Assembly: GCF_000196315.1 (NCBI RefSeq)
Contig: NC_014230.1
Location: 2,628,501-2,692,500 of the forward strand
DNA from: Croceibacter atlanticus HTCC2559
Lineage (GTDB): Bacteria > Bacteroidota > Bacteroidia > Flavobacteriales > Flavobacteriaceae
Length of the DNA stretch: 64,000 bases
Reading direction: 5' to 3'
Part shown: piece by piece, positions 25,062 through 35,261 of the stretch
Layout: every line of letters begins with the position of its first letter
Position numbering within the stretch: position 1 is the first letter of the stretch
Made by a program: the position numbers and the translations under genes
Notes under the pieces: generated by a model
Database searches by the model: none
Told to the model about the DNA's origin: nothing
What the model saw: only the letters and a program-made list of their open reading frames with translations

Positions 25062-26255
25062 ATGAACCCTTCTGCGAAAGGCTGGATTAAGAAGCACTTA
25101 CCTCATTTTATAACAGCCACTCTTCCCTATTTAGGCGAAGAGAAAGATGTTTATACGCAGTTTAGAGAATCTGGTTTCATTTATGGTACTTCTGTAAAAA
25201 CTTTAAATACCGAAGAAACTAAACGACTTAAGTTAACAGAGGAAGAACTTACAAAGGTTAATTTATTTGATGCCTTATGTTATATATATTTTCAATCTAT
25301 TGAAAATGCATCTGAAGAAGATTGCGTTCTTTCTATAATTGAATTCTACAGAAGCTTAAATAGTAAAACGTATACATTTTTGAAATTACCTAGTGTTTCT
25401 AAACTTTCTAACTATGAAACCTTAGAAAACTTACTTCAGCAACGTATACAAACCAATGAATCTTTTATAAAAAAGAACTTTAGCCATTTAGTAACCAATG
25501 CTCTTTTGTTTATTGATGTCTTAGCTTTCGATCATTTTTTAATGTACAATAATGATACTTTAAAATACGCAAAGCATATTGAGGCTACTGTTGTTAAATC
25601 TATATGCTTGTCCTTAAAGCAAAAGGAAAATAAAGAAGAGTATGATGAACTATTACTAAAGCTCTTTAAAAGCTCTGTTCGTTACAATACCATTATACAC
25701 GATAATGCTGCAGACTTGTCTGATCTTTCTATTGATTCTCTTTCTGAAGTTTTAGAACGTTATTACCTTTTAGATATGTCTTGCCTTGCGGTTTGGGATG
25801 ACAATAGGCTTGACCAAACAGAATTTCAATTTATTTATGATCTAGGAGAAGCTTTGAGCATAAGAAAGGATTTTGTTGAGCAGGCTTTAACTCACGTTCA
25901 TTTTTTTATAGAAACGCATAAAAATAAGATTGCATTTTTTCAATACAGTAATCCTGTAAAACACTTTTACAAACAAACTAACCGTACTGTAAAAGTATTA
26001 GTAATAAGAAATAGAAAACGACTCCTAAAAGAATTATCTGAAAGTAAAGAGTTGGTTATCCTCTTGGGACAGTCTACAGTGCGAGATTTAAATGATGTGG
26101 AAAAACAAAAGGTTAAGGAGCAGCTATTAGATATTTGTAAATCTATACCATCTCTGGCTATTTTTTTAGTTCCTGGCGGAAGCATCTTGCTACCTATCCT
26201 TATTAAGTTTATTCCTAAACTATTGCCAAGTGCATTTAATGAAAACCTAAATTAA
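25062..26255 (+). CDS. LETM1-like protein (biofilm-associated type)
   Basis: 397 residues, mostly helical, without signal peptide. The last 60 residues (RDLNDVEKQKVKEQLLDICKSIPSLAIFLVPGGSILLPILIKFIPKLLPSAF) match the conserved LETM1 segment with one membrane-embedded helix. In mitochondria this family acts in K+/H+ exchange and ribosome binding. Flavobacterial homologues are labelled LETM1-related biofilm-associated proteins. It is convergent with the trkH-trkA potassium operon, 2 bases apart, which may be coincidental. Confidence 0.8.
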   Translation: MNPSAKGWIKKHLPHFITATLPYLGEEKDVYTQFRESGFIYGTSVKTLNTEETKRLKLTEEELTKVNLFDALCYIYFQSIENASEEDCVLSIIEFYRSLNSKTYTFLKLPSVSKLSNYETLENLLQQRIQTNESFIKKNFSHLVTNALLFIDVLAFDHFLMYNNDTLKYAKHIEATVVKSICLSLKQKENKEEYDELLLKLFKSSVRYNTIIHDNAADLSDLSIDSLSEVLERYYLLDMSCLAVWDDNRLDQTEFQFIYDLGEALSIRKDFVEQALTHVHFFIETHKNKIAFFQYSNPVKHFYKQTNRTVKVLVIRNRKRLLKELSESKELVILLGQSTVRDLNDVEKQKVKEQLLDICKSIPSLAIFLVPGGSILLPILIKFIPKLLPSAFNENLN

Positions 26256-26257
26256 AG

Positions 26258-27754
26258 TTATCTGTTACGCCAGAAGAATGGTGTTAGTATAATAAGAACT
26301 GTAAACAGCTCTAGCCTTCCTATTAACATAAGAAAACTACACCACCATTTTCCAAAATTAGGCAAACCATTAAAATTGTTTACAGGTCCTAAGTCACCAA
26401 ATGCAGGTCCTATATTACCAATTGATGTTGCTGCACCACCAATAGCTGTTTCAAAATCTAACCCTAAAGCAGCTAATCCTATTGCACCAATAATAAATGC
26501 CAACATATAAAGGATAAAGAAACCAAGGATATTAAAAACAATTTCTTTTGGAATAGCTTTTTGTCTATATCGTACTGGTAAGATTGCATTTGGATGTAAA
26601 GTGCGCTTAAATTCTGTTATACCGTTTCTAATAAGAATAAGGTGTCTCACAACTTTCACACCACCAGAAGTTGATCCTGCAGAACCACCCAAAAAGAACA
26701 TTCCGAAAAAGAAAATAGTTAAGAATGGTGTCCATAACGTATAGTCTGCGGTCACAAAACCCGTTGTAGTTATAATTGCCAATACTTGAAATAATGAATG
26801 TCTAAAACTACTTTCTGCTTCACCCCAAACCATTGGATGAGCTATTGAGGATATGCTTACATCTGCAAATAAGTAAACCAAAACAGAAGCTATTATGGTA
26901 AAGCCAGTTATAAATACAAAATACCAACGCAGTTCATCATCTTGTAAAAGCCTACTAAATTTCCCTTTTAATGCAAAGTAGCTCATGACAAAGTTCATAC
27001 CTGCCAAAAACATAAATACAATTACTATATATTGTATAATTGGCGTATCGTTCCAATAAGCTAAACTGGCATTTTTAGTAGAAAAACCTCCAGTGGATAA
27101 TGTACTTAAGGAATGGTTCACAGCATCAAACCAACCCATTCCTGCAACTTTCAAAAGAATAGTTTCAGAAAAAGTGAAGCCAACATAAATTAACCAAAGA
27201 CGTTTTGCTGTGTCTGTAATCCTAGGTTTAAGTTTATCTGCACTTGGTCCTGGCGCTTCTGCAGCAAATAACTGCATACCGCCTATTCCTAATAATGGTA
27301 AAATGGCAATTGCTAGTACAATTATACCCATACCTCCTATCCAATGTGTAAGGCTACGCCAAAACAAAACACCTTTAGGTACTATTTCTATATCGCTTAA
27401 TACTGTAGAGCCTGTTGTGGTATAACCAGACATGGTCTCAAAAAATGCATTTGTAAAACCTGGAATAGCTTCAGAAAGCAAATAGGGTATCATACCACTA
27501 AGAGCCATAAAAATCCAACCAAAAGTAACTATGATATACCCTTCACGTTTATCTATACGTTTACTATGGTTTCTTGTAGTGAACATTAATAATGTCCCAA
27601 TTATTAGAGTAAGCAATGAAGAAGAGAATAACTCTAAAGTAACACCATCATTATAATACCAACTTACAATTACAGAAAGTAACATAAAACCACCATTGCA
27701 AAGCAATAGTAGTCCCATTATATATAAGATGATTTTAAAGTTTAACCTTGGCAT
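26258..27754 (-). CDS. trkH: Trk potassium uptake transmembrane subunit
   Basis: 498 residues with four membrane-pore-membrane repeats. The selectivity filter loops are visible as TTTGSTV, STGGFST, TTTGFVT and SIGNIGPAFG. It conducts K+ inward as a dimer gated by TrkA. Its ATG shares one base with the stop of the upstream trkA (TAATG), so the pair is translationally coupled. Confidence 0.96.
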   Translation of the reverse strand: MPRLNFKIILYIMGLLLLCNGGFMLLSVIVSWYYNDGVTLELFSSSLLTLIIGTLLMFTTRNHSKRIDKREGYIIVTFGWIFMALSGMIPYLLSEAIPGFTNAFFETMSGYTTTGSTVLSDIEIVPKGVLFWRSLTHWIGGMGIIVLAIAILPLLGIGGMQLFAAEAPGPSADKLKPRITDTAKRLWLIYVGFTFSETILLKVAGMGWFDAVNHSLSTLSTGGFSTKNASLAYWNDTPIIQYIVIVFMFLAGMNFVMSYFALKGKFSRLLQDDELRWYFVFITGFTIIASVLVYLFADVSISSIAHPMVWGEAESSFRHSLFQVLAIITTTGFVTADYTLWTPFLTIFFFGMFFLGGSAGSTSGGVKVVRHLILIRNGITEFKRTLHPNAILPVRYRQKAIPKEIVFNILGFFILYMLAFIIGAIGLAALGLDFETAIGGAATSIGNIGPAFGDLGPVNNFNGLPNFGKWWCSFLMLIGRLELFTVLIILTPFFWRNR

Positions 27755-29103
27755 TATAAAAAGAGTTTTTCAACCTTTACTATGGCTCTAGGTAAACAGC
27801 AAACTACTATACGGTCTCCACTTTTTATAAGAAAATCTCCTAAAGCTATAATACCCTTTCCATCTCTTATAACACCACTTATAATAGCGGCTCTAGGAAA
27901 TGCGACATCTTTAATTAATGTATTACAAACCTCTGATGTAGATTTTACTATAAACTCTAAAAGCTCTGCATTCATATTGTTGAGCTTTGTCATAGCAACA
28001 ACATCTCCTCTACGTATGTATCTAAATATGTTATTCGCAGCTAATAGCTTTTTGTTTATCAATGTATCAATCCCGATAGAATGGCTCAATTGAAAATAAT
28101 CCATATTCTCAACTAGCGCTATAGTTTTCTTAACACTCTTACTTTTGGCAACAAGGCAAGACATGATATTTGTTTCGCTATTACCTGTTACGGCAATAAA
28201 AGCATCCATATCCTGAATGTTTTCCTCTTCTAAAAGCTCGACATTACGACCATCTCCATTTATTACTAAAGCTTTCGGCAAATCGTCTGCAAGGTCAAAA
28301 GCCCTATCACTATTGTTTTCTACAAGCTTAACGTTAAATTTAGTAGAGCATAATTGTTTTGCTGTTTGCTCTCCAATTTTACTACCACCAAGAATCATGA
28401 CATTCTTAATCTCCTGCTTAATTTTACCAGTTAATTTATAAAGCTCTTCAACGCCACCTTTTATAGTAGTAAAATATACCTGATCGCCTTCTTTAAACTG
28501 AGTGTCTCCACGAGGAATTAAGGTATACTGAGTTCCAAATCTCTGTATGGCAATAGGTTGAAAGTGTAATTCTGGAAATATCTTAGCGGCTTCCTTAACT
28601 GTTTTACCAACAAAAGATGCTGTTCTAGATAATGTAACTCCTATAAGTGTAAGTGCGCCTCCTTCAAATTCATAAGTGTCACTAAATGCACTTTGATTAA
28701 GTAGTAACCCAATTTCTTTAGTAGCTAAGGCTTCTGGAGAAATTAGCTCATCTATTCCAAATTTGGTAAACCCTATTTCTTCTTTAAAATCTATAAACTC
28801 TGTGTTGGAGATTCTTGCAATGGTTTTCTTAGCACCTAATTGCTTTGCTAACACACAAATTGTAATGTTTGTATTTTCACTTTCGGTTACACCTATAACA
28901 AGGTCTACACCTTTTATCTGAGATTCTCTTAATATACGTATAGATGTAGCATCACCTTTAATTGTCCTAATATCTAAATGCGTATCGGCGTAATTAAGAC
29001 TTTTCCTATCATTATCTATCAGGGTAATATCCTGAGACTCGTAAGAAAGTAGTTTTGCAAGGTGGAAGCCTACTTCGCCAGCTCCGGCAATAATAATCTT
29101 CAT
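27754..29103 (-). CDS. trkA: Trk system potassium uptake regulatory subunit
   Basis: 449 residues with two tandem RCK units. The first NAD-binding fold starts IAGAGEVGFHLAKLL; the second starts ILGGSKIGEQTAKQL near residue 235; each is followed by an RCK_C domain. It binds nucleotides and gates TrkH at the inner membrane. It is the first gene of the operon, preceded by a TAnnTTTG box. Confidence 0.96.
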   Translation of the reverse strand: MKIIIAGAGEVGFHLAKLLSYESQDITLIDNDRKSLNYADTHLDIRTIKGDATSIRILRESQIKGVDLVIGVTESENTNITICVLAKQLGAKKTIARISNTEFIDFKEEIGFTKFGIDELISPEALATKEIGLLLNQSAFSDTYEFEGGALTLIGVTLSRTASFVGKTVKEAAKIFPELHFQPIAIQRFGTQYTLIPRGDTQFKEGDQVYFTTIKGGVEELYKLTGKIKQEIKNVMILGGSKIGEQTAKQLCSTKFNVKLVENNSDRAFDLADDLPKALVINGDGRNVELLEEENIQDMDAFIAVTGNSETNIMSCLVAKSKSVKKTIALVENMDYFQLSHSIGIDTLINKKLLAANNIFRYIRRGDVVAMTKLNNMNAELLEFIVKSTSEVCNTLIKDVAFPRAAIISGVIRDGKGIIALGDFLIKSGDRIVVCCLPRAIVKVEKLFL

Positions 29104-29122
29104 AGTTTATAAAAAAGTGATA

Positions 29123-29130
29123 CAAAGATA
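29123..29130 (-). promoter_or_regulatory. -7 box of trkA-trkH
   Basis: The minus strand reads TATCTTTG, an exact TAnnTTTG match, 20 bases before the trkA ATG. The leader would be about 16 bases. Confidence 0.5.
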
Positions 29131-29319
29131 CTTCAAATTTAAATTCTTAAAGAATTATAAGGGTTATTTAGACACCAAACACGTTAAGTCAAATTTCGGA
29201 AGGTTTTTAACCTAAAGACTTTCAGAAGTTTAAACTGCTTTAAAATTGTTTTTTGTAATTGTATAGTGTAGCTATTAATTTTACTTATCTACAATTCCAC
29301 AGGTATCAATTTAGAAAGT

Positions 29320-29327
29320 TATCTTTG
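29320..29327 (+). promoter_or_regulatory. -7 box of ubiE-porT
   Basis: TATCTTTG, an exact match, 14 bases before ATG 29341. The leader would be about 10 bases with no Shine-Dalgarno. Confidence 0.55.
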
Positions 29328-29340
29328 CAAAAAAAATTAA

Positions 29341-30075
29341 ATGTCTAAGAAAGTTACTCCCTATAAAGATTCTCAACTTAATAAGAAGCAGCAGGTTGAA
29401 CAAATGTTTGACAATATCTCTTCAGATTATGATGGGCTTAATCGTGTCATTTCATTTGGTATTGATGTAAAATGGCGTAAAAAGGTGATAGACATAGTGG
29501 CTTCTACCAACCCTAAAAGCGTTTTAGATATTGCCACTGGTACTGGAGACCTTGCTATACAAATGGAACGCACCGGTGCTTCTGAAATAATTGGTGTGGA
29601 TATTAGTGAAGGAATGCTTTCTATAGGTCATAAAAAGGTGGCTCAAGCAAATCTTACAGATAAGGTTATCTTGCAAAAAGCAGATAGTGAAGCCTTACCT
29701 TTTGAAGACAATAAATTTGATGCTATAACGGTATCTTTTGGTGTTAGAAACTTTGAAGATTTAGAAAAAGGACTGTCTGAAATATTACGAGTACTAAAAC
29801 CTTCTGGAACTTTTGTGGTATTAGAAACTTCTGTTCCCACAAGATTCCCTTTTAAACAAGGTTATAATTTATACAGCAAGTTTATCTTACCAACCATTGG
29901 AAAAATGTTTAGTAAAGACAGAGTAGCTTATAAATATTTAAGTGAAAGTGCCTCTAAATTTCCACATGGTGAAGCTTTCAACAATATTTTGAGAAAAGTA
30001 GGGTTTATAAATGTGAAGAATTTACCACAAACTCTAGGTTCTGCAACAATTTATACTGCTTCAAAAACATCTTAA
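29341..30075 (+). CDS. ubiE: Demethylmenaquinone methyltransferase
   Basis: Methylates demethylmenaquinol to menaquinol, the last step of menaquinone synthesis (menG role; Flavobacteriia use menaquinone). 244 residues. The N-terminal [24 protein letters not shown] is the family signature; the SAM motif I is [38 protein letters not shown] follows. It is the first of two genes, its stop overlapping the porT start by 1 base. Menaquinol is the product of the NQR complex encoded at 6-12 kb. Confidence 0.96.
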   Translation: MSKKVTPYKDSQLNKKQQVEQMFDNISSDYDGLNRVISFGIDVKWRKKVIDIVASTNPKSVLDIATGTGDLAIQMERTGASEIIGVDISEGMLSIGHKKVAQANLTDKVILQKADSEALPFEDNKFDAITVSFGVRNFEDLEKGLSEILRVLKPSGTFVVLETSVPTRFPFKQGYNLYSKFILPTIGKMFSKDRVAYKYLSESASKFPHGEAFNNILRKVGFINVKNLPQTLGSATIYTASKTS

Positions 30076-30776
30076 TGGGAAGACTTCTTATCATCTTAAT
30101 AGCCTTAGTATCATTTCATAATGCCCAAGCCCAATGGCCTTTTGGCAAAGAGAAAATTAGAAACCTTGACAATTTTGATAAATCAAGATTATCTTGGGGA
30201 TACACCTTAGGGTTTAATAGTTATGACTTTGATTTTGATTACAAAAACCAAACAGAAGATATCATAGTAGAAAAAAGCGTTGGTTTTAATGTTGGGCTTT
30301 TAGGAAATTTAAGACTTAATGATTATTTAGATTTAAGGCTTGAGCCAATGGTTGCGTTTAGTAGCCGAAACTTAATATTTCCGTTTGCAGGTGAAGATGA
30401 TCAAGATAGATTGCGAGAAGTAAAATCTACCTATGTTCATATTCCGCTTCTATTAAAAGTTTCAACAAAACGCTTAAATAACTGGAAGCCATTTATTGTT
30501 GGTGGCCTTTCAACAGCAATAAACCTTTCTAGTAACCAAGATAATCCAGATGATAATAGTGTTGGCCAGTTTAGAATGACCAATAACAGTTATTATTATG
30601 AGGTAGGCTTTGGGATTGACCTGTACCTTTACTATTTCAAATTTACACCTTCAATACGAGGTGTTTTTGCTCTTAATGATGAATTGGTAAGAGATGCGGA
30701 CCCTAACAGTATTTATACAAGTAATATTGAAAAAATGTCTTCTAGAGGCGTATTTATAAACTTTACCTTTCAATAA
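30075..30776 (+). CDS. porT: PorT/SprT-like T9SS outer-membrane beta-barrel protein
   Basis: 233 residues, signal peptide ending NAQAQ at about 20, then alternating aromatic and polar beta strands typical of an eight-stranded barrel, ending with a terminal FINFTFQ. Placement directly after ubiE is, to my knowledge, the usual flavobacterial context of PorT (SprT in F. johnsoniae), a T9SS component. The identification uses both barrel features and gene order. The end overlaps the convergent rRNA methyltransferase gene by 14 bases. Confidence 0.82.
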   Translation: MGRLLIILIALVSFHNAQAQWPFGKEKIRNLDNFDKSRLSWGYTLGFNSYDFDFDYKNQTEDIIVEKSVGFNVGLLGNLRLNDYLDLRLEPMVAFSSRNLIFPFAGEDDQDRLREVKSTYVHIPLLLKVSTKRLNNWKPFIVGGLSTAINLSSNQDNPDDNSVGQFRMTNNSYYYEVGFGIDLYLYYFKFTPSIRGVFALNDELVRDADPNSIYTSNIEKMSSRGVFINFTFQ

Positions 30777-31497
30777 GACGTCTAGAAAATTCACTCAATG
30801 TAATTGCAGTAGCAGTTGCCACATTTAAACTTTCTGTAGGTGCACCACTACCAAATTGAGGTATGGCAATACGATGATTACAAAGTTCCTCTATTTCCTT
30901 AGTAACACCATTAGCTTCGTTCCCCATAACAATAACAAAATCTTCTGGTAATGGTTTGCTGTAAACAGATTCCCCATTCATAAAAGTTCCAAAAATTGGT
31001 AAATCTAAAGTATTTAAGTGCTTATGTAAGTCTGTATAAATAACCTCTACTCTAGTTAATGATCCCATTGTGGCTTGCACAACTTTAGGGTTGTAACAAT
31101 CTACAGTATCCTTAGAGCAAATAAGACTTTGAATATTAAACCAATCACATAACCTAATAATAGTTCCCAAATTTCCAGGGTCCCTAACACCATCTAAAGC
31201 AAGAAGTCTATTTTGTTTAAAGTCAGTTTTTGGAACAGGAATCTTAAACACTGCCAAAGCAACTTGAGCTGTAGACAAATGAGATATTGCCTGCAATTCT
31301 TTTAAAGAAATAAGCTGAGTTTCTTTAGAATGACTTAAAAAAACATTTTCTGTTGATAATAATGAATAGAGCTCTAAACTTGAGTTTAAAAATTCATTTA
31401 TACTCTTAACACCTTCAACAACAAAAAGCCCATGTTTTAAACGGAATTTTTTTTGGTTTAGACTGCGTATTAACTTAGATTGGCTTTTGCTAACCAT
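30763..31497 (-). CDS. TrmH/SpoU family RNA 2'-O-methyltransferase
   Basis: 244 residues. An N-terminal substrate-binding domain (SKSQSKLIRSLNQKKFRLKHGLFVVEG) is followed by a SPOUT knot domain with LDGVRDPGNLGTIIRLCDWF, VMGNEANGV and SLNVATATAI motifs. It should methylate a ribose in rRNA or tRNA using SAM; the RlmB-like or TsnR-like target cannot be told from sequence alone. The start codon lies against the divergent tamL promoter. Confidence 0.9.
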   Translation of the reverse strand: MVSKSQSKLIRSLNQKKFRLKHGLFVVEGVKSINEFLNSSLELYSLLSTENVFLSHSKETQLISLKELQAISHLSTAQVALAVFKIPVPKTDFKQNRLLALDGVRDPGNLGTIIRLCDWFNIQSLICSKDTVDCYNPKVVQATMGSLTRVEVIYTDLHKHLNTLDLPIFGTFMNGESVYSKPLPEDFVIVMGNEANGVTKEIEELCNHRIAIPQFGSGAPTESLNVATATAITLSEFSRRLIER

Positions 31498-31515
31498 GTA
31501 AAAATGGTACTTTTG
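31486..31515 (+). promoter_or_regulatory. tamL promoter (-33/-7)
   Basis: TTTG at 31486-31489, an 18-base spacer, and TACTTTTG at 31508-31515. It overlaps the first codons of the divergent methyltransferase gene. The predicted start near 31519 leaves a leader of about 25 bases before the TTG start of tamL. Confidence 0.65.
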
Positions 31516-31544
31516 AACGTTTAATATTAGATTATACTATAGGC

Positions 31545-34106
31545 TTGACCGTACAGCACGTAAAAATAACACTTATTCTTTTAATCCTTGTGGTGTTAAG
31601 CTCTTGTAATGCTGTAAAACGCTTAGAAGCAGATGAGCATTTACTTACTGAAAATACTATTTATCAAAACGATGAAAAAGTTTCAGATCCTCGCATAAGA
31701 AACCAATTGTATCAAAACCCTAACGTTAAACTACTTGGCGTTCCTTTACGCTTGCACATTTATAATATGGCAAGACCAAATATAGATTCTATTCTTACTT
31801 CTAGAATTTATGACAACCCTAAGAAACTAAAATTTCTGAAAAAATTCTGGTCAGAAAAGCAAATTATCAAGCGCATAGATGCTGGAATTAACTTTAACGA
31901 ATGGATTAAACGTACAGGACAAGCACCAACAATTATAAATGAAGAAAAAACCAACAAATCTAAAAACAGATTAGAAGCTTGGTACTGGAATAATGGCTGG
32001 TTTAATGTTGATTCTAAATATGAAATAAATTTAGAAGACAACAAACGTGGTACTGTTGATTATTTTATTACTACAGGCAAACCCTACATAGTAGATAGCA
32101 TTTCAAGAAAAATAGAGTCACCAGTTGTAGATTCTTTATATCAAGCCCATAAAGATAAAAGTCTTATTAAGTCTGGAGTACAATATGCCACTAAAGATTT
32201 TGGGAATGAACGCGACCGTCTTACAACACTGTTTAGAAATAGTGGCCTTTATCATTTTGAGCAAGAATTTTTAAATTTTGATGCAGATACTGTAAACACT
32301 AACCATAAGGTTAATGTAAATGTGCTTATTGGTGACAGACCTGTAAAACTGGGAGATACTGCTATAAAGGTTCCCTTTAAAATTCATAAGATTAGTGAGG
32401 TTAATATTATTACAGACTACACGTATCAAAATAGAAATAAACCCATTACAGATACCACTAGCTATGACGGTTATAATCTCATGGCTTTCGATGAAATAAA
32501 GTACAGGCCCAAATCTTTAACAGATAATATTTTTATAAAAAAGGGCGATGTTTTTAAAGACATAGACAGAACCTTAACATACAATCGAATTTCACAATTA
32601 AGGATTTTTAAATATCCTAATATTAAATATGTGGAAGATCCTCGAGACAGCACAAATACTAATTTAATAGCCAATGTATTTTTAACGCCTAGAGAAAAAT
32701 ACAATGTCGCCTTTAATTTTGATGTCTCTCAAAGTAATATACAAGATTTCGGTATTGGTTTTGGAGGCTCTTTACTAATTAGAAACATTTTTAGAGGTGC
32801 AGAAACTTTTGAAATATCAACTAGAGGTAGTATAGGTTCTTCCAGTGATGCTGCAGATAGCGAAGATCGTTTTTTTAATATATCAGAAGTTGGAGCAGAT
32901 ATGAAATTGTCTTTCCCAAAAATACTGTTCCCTATAAACACAGAAAAATATATTCCTAATTACATGTCACCCTTCACCACATTAAGCGTAGGTGTAAGCA
33001 CTCAACAAAATATAGGCTTAGATAAACAAAATGTCACAGGTGCTTTTTCATACCGTTGGCAGCCTAAAAAAACATTAACACATCAACTAGATTTACTTAA
33101 CGTTCAGTATGTTAGAAATTTAAATACAGGAAATTATTTTAATGTTTACAGAAACTCTTTTAATATTCTAAATGACATTGCTCAAAACAATAATGATGTA
33201 AACCCTGCATACTTTAATACTAACGAAGACGGCACATCTACATTAATAATTCCCGAAGGCGCCAATAGCTTTATTAATGATGCTTTATCTAACAACATAG
33301 ATAACTTAACTACAGATGAGCTACAAGACATAAACAATATAAATGAACGCCAAGACAGGTTAACAGAAGACAACCTGATTTTTGCCTCTAATTTCTCCTA
33401 TGTTTATGATAATAGAGACAACCTTTATGATAATGATTTTTCAAGATTTAGAGGTAAAATAGAATTTGCAGGAAATACACTGTCAACAATTGCCAGTAGT
33501 ATAGGTCTCGAAGAAAACAATACTGGTGGTTATAATATCTTTGGTGTACGATTTTCTCAATACGCAAAATTAGAGCTAGATTACATAAAGCATTGGGATT
33601 GGGGCAACAAGAATATTTTTGCAATACGCACTTTTGGTGGTATAGCCATTCCTTATGGCAACTCAGAAAGCATTCCTTTTTCTAGGTCATTTTTTGCAGG
33701 AGGCACAAATGATAATAGAGGTTGGCAAGCATATGATCTTGGACCAGGAAGTACAGGTGGCCGTAATGAGTTTAATGAAGCTAATATGAAAATACATTTT
33801 AGCGGTGAATACCGATTTAATCTTTTTGGACAATTAAACAGTGCTTTATTTGTAGATGTAGGAAATATCTGGAATGTACTAGATAATGTAGATGATGAAG
33901 ATGCAAGATTCACATCACTTTCAGACCTTAGTGAGTTAGCTGTAGGTTCTGGTTTTGGTTTAAGATACGATGTGAATTTTTTCGTAATACGATTTGATAT
34001 CGGCTTTAAAACATACAATCCAGCATTAACTGAAGGAGACAGATGGTTTAAACAATATAACTTTGCAAATGCCGTATATAATGTTGGTATAAACTATCCT
34101 TTTTAA
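31545..34106 (+). CDS. tamL: TamL-type BamA-family outer-membrane lipoprotein
   Basis: 853 residues. Lipobox LSSC at about residue 22, then POTRA-like domains (FRNSGLYHFEQEFLNFDADT, and a later VFKDIDRTLTYNRISQLRIFKY) and a C-terminal 16-strand Omp85 barrel from about residue 430, with GGTNDNRGWQAYDLGPG carrying the barrel-lid RGW-type motif and a terminal YNVGINYPF. TamL is the Bacteroidota lipoprotein counterpart of TamA and works with TamB in envelope assembly. The start is TTG 31545: no in-frame ATG precedes the signal peptide, and the promoter just upstream supports this start. Confidence 0.88.
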   Translation: MTVQHVKITLILLILVVLSSCNAVKRLEADEHLLTENTIYQNDEKVSDPRIRNQLYQNPNVKLLGVPLRLHIYNMARPNIDSILTSRIYDNPKKLKFLKKFWSEKQIIKRIDAGINFNEWIKRTGQAPTIINEEKTNKSKNRLEAWYWNNGWFNVDSKYEINLEDNKRGTVDYFITTGKPYIVDSISRKIESPVVDSLYQAHKDKSLIKSGVQYATKDFGNERDRLTTLFRNSGLYHFEQEFLNFDADTVNTNHKVNVNVLIGDRPVKLGDTAIKVPFKIHKISEVNIITDYTYQNRNKPITDTTSYDGYNLMAFDEIKYRPKSLTDNIFIKKGDVFKDIDRTLTYNRISQLRIFKYPNIKYVEDPRDSTNTNLIANVFLTPREKYNVAFNFDVSQSNIQDFGIGFGGSLLIRNIFRGAETFEISTRGSIGSSSDAADSEDRFFNISEVGADMKLSFPKILFPINTEKYIPNYMSPFTTLSVGVSTQQNIGLDKQNVTGAFSYRWQPKKTLTHQLDLLNVQYVRNLNTGNYFNVYRNSFNILNDIAQNNNDVNPAYFNTNEDGTSTLIIPEGANSFINDALSNNIDNLTTDELQDINNINERQDRLTEDNLIFASNFSYVYDNRDNLYDNDFSRFRGKIEFAGNTLSTIASSIGLEENNTGGYNIFGVRFSQYAKLELDYIKHWDWGNKNIFAIRTFGGIAIPYGNSESIPFSRSFFAGGTNDNRGWQAYDLGPGSTGGRNEFNEANMKIHFSGEYRFNLFGQLNSALFVDVGNIWNVLDNVDDEDARFTSLSDLSELAVGSGFGLRYDVNFFVIRFDIGFKTYNPALTEGDRWFKQYNFANAVYNVGINYPF

Positions 34107-34121
34107 GCAGGCATTTTTTAC

Positions 34122-34129
34122 TACTTTTG
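34122..34129 (+). promoter_or_regulatory. -7 box of fbaA
   Basis: TACTTTTG, an exact TAnnTTTG match, 21 bases before ATG 34151. No good -33 TTTG is seen upstream. Confidence 0.5.
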
Positions 34130-34150
34130 TAACCTAACAAACTAAAAATT

Positions 34151-35218
34151 ATGAGTCACACAATAAAACCTGGAGTTGCTACAGGCAAAGAAGTTCAAGA
34201 TATTTTTAACCACGCTAAAAAACACGGCTATGCTTTACCTGCCGTAAATGTGGTTGGATCAAGTACTGTTAATGCTGTAATGGAAACAGCGGCAGAGTTA
34301 AACTCACCTGTAATTATTCAGTTTTCAAATGGTGGCGGTCAATTTAATGCTGGAAAAGGATTATCTAATGAAAATGAAAAAGCTGCAATAGCAGGATGTG
34401 TAGCAGGTGCTAAACACGTACACGAGCTTGCAGAAGCTTATGGCGCAACTGTTATTTTACATACAGATCACTGTGCTAAAAAGTTATTACCTTGGATAGA
34501 TGGTTTGTTAGATGCTAGTGAAAAGTTTTATAACGAAACTGGTAAATCTCTATACAGCTCTCATATGATAGACTTAAGTGAAGAGCCTCTTGAAGAAAAT
34601 ATTGAAATCTGTAAAGAATACCTTGCTCGCATGAGTAAGATGGGTATGACATTAGAGATTGAGCTAGGTATTACTGGCGGTGAAGAAGATGGTGTAGACA
34701 ATACAGATGTAGACGACTCTAAACTATACACACAACCAGAAGAAGTTGCCTACGCTTATGAAGAGTTAAGCAAAGTAAGCGACCAATTTACAATTGCAGC
34801 AGCTTTTGGAAATGTACACGGAGTTTATAAGCCAGGAAATGTAAAGCTTACTCCAAAGATTCTTAAAAATTCTCAAGAATATATTTCTAATAAATACAAT
34901 GTAGAACATAACCACATAGATTTTGTATTTCACGGTGGTAGTGGCTCTACAGTCGAAGAAATTAGAGAAGCTATAGGTTACGGCGTAATAAAAATGAATA
35001 TTGATACAGATTTACAATATGCATTTACCGAAGGATGTAGAGATTATATTTTAGACAAAAAAGATTACATCTCGGCACAAATAGGAAATCCTGACGGAGA
35101 TGATATCCCAAATAAAAAATATTACGACCCAAGAAAATGGGTACGTGAAGGCGAATTAACTTTTAAAGCTAGACTAAAGAAAGCTTTTGAAGATTTAAAT
35201 AATGTGAATACTTTATAA
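34151..35218 (+). CDS. fbaA: Class II fructose-bisphosphate aldolase
   Basis: Cleaves fructose 1,6-bisphosphate to two triose phosphates using zinc, in the cytoplasm. 355 residues of the type A class II family. Visible motifs are LHTDHCAKK with catalytic Asp and zinc His, EIELGITGGEEDGVDN, AAFGNVHGVY, HGGSGST and KMNIDTDLQYA. The 43-base gap to accD allows read-through, and a terminator appears only after accD. Confidence 0.97.
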   Translation: MSHTIKPGVATGKEVQDIFNHAKKHGYALPAVNVVGSSTVNAVMETAAELNSPVIIQFSNGGGQFNAGKGLSNENEKAAIAGCVAGAKHVHELAEAYGATVILHTDHCAKKLLPWIDGLLDASEKFYNETGKSLYSSHMIDLSEEPLEENIEICKEYLARMSKMGMTLEIELGITGGEEDGVDNTDVDDSKLYTQPEEVAYAYEELSKVSDQFTIAAAFGNVHGVYKPGNVKLTPKILKNSQEYISNKYNVEHNHIDFVFHGGSGSTVEEIREAIGYGVIKMNIDTDLQYAFTEGCRDYILDKKDYISAQIGNPDGDDIPNKKYYDPRKWVREGELTFKARLKKAFEDLNNVNTL

Positions 35219-35261
35219 AGATTGAAATTGAATTTAATTTCAACTTAAAAAACCCAAAAAT

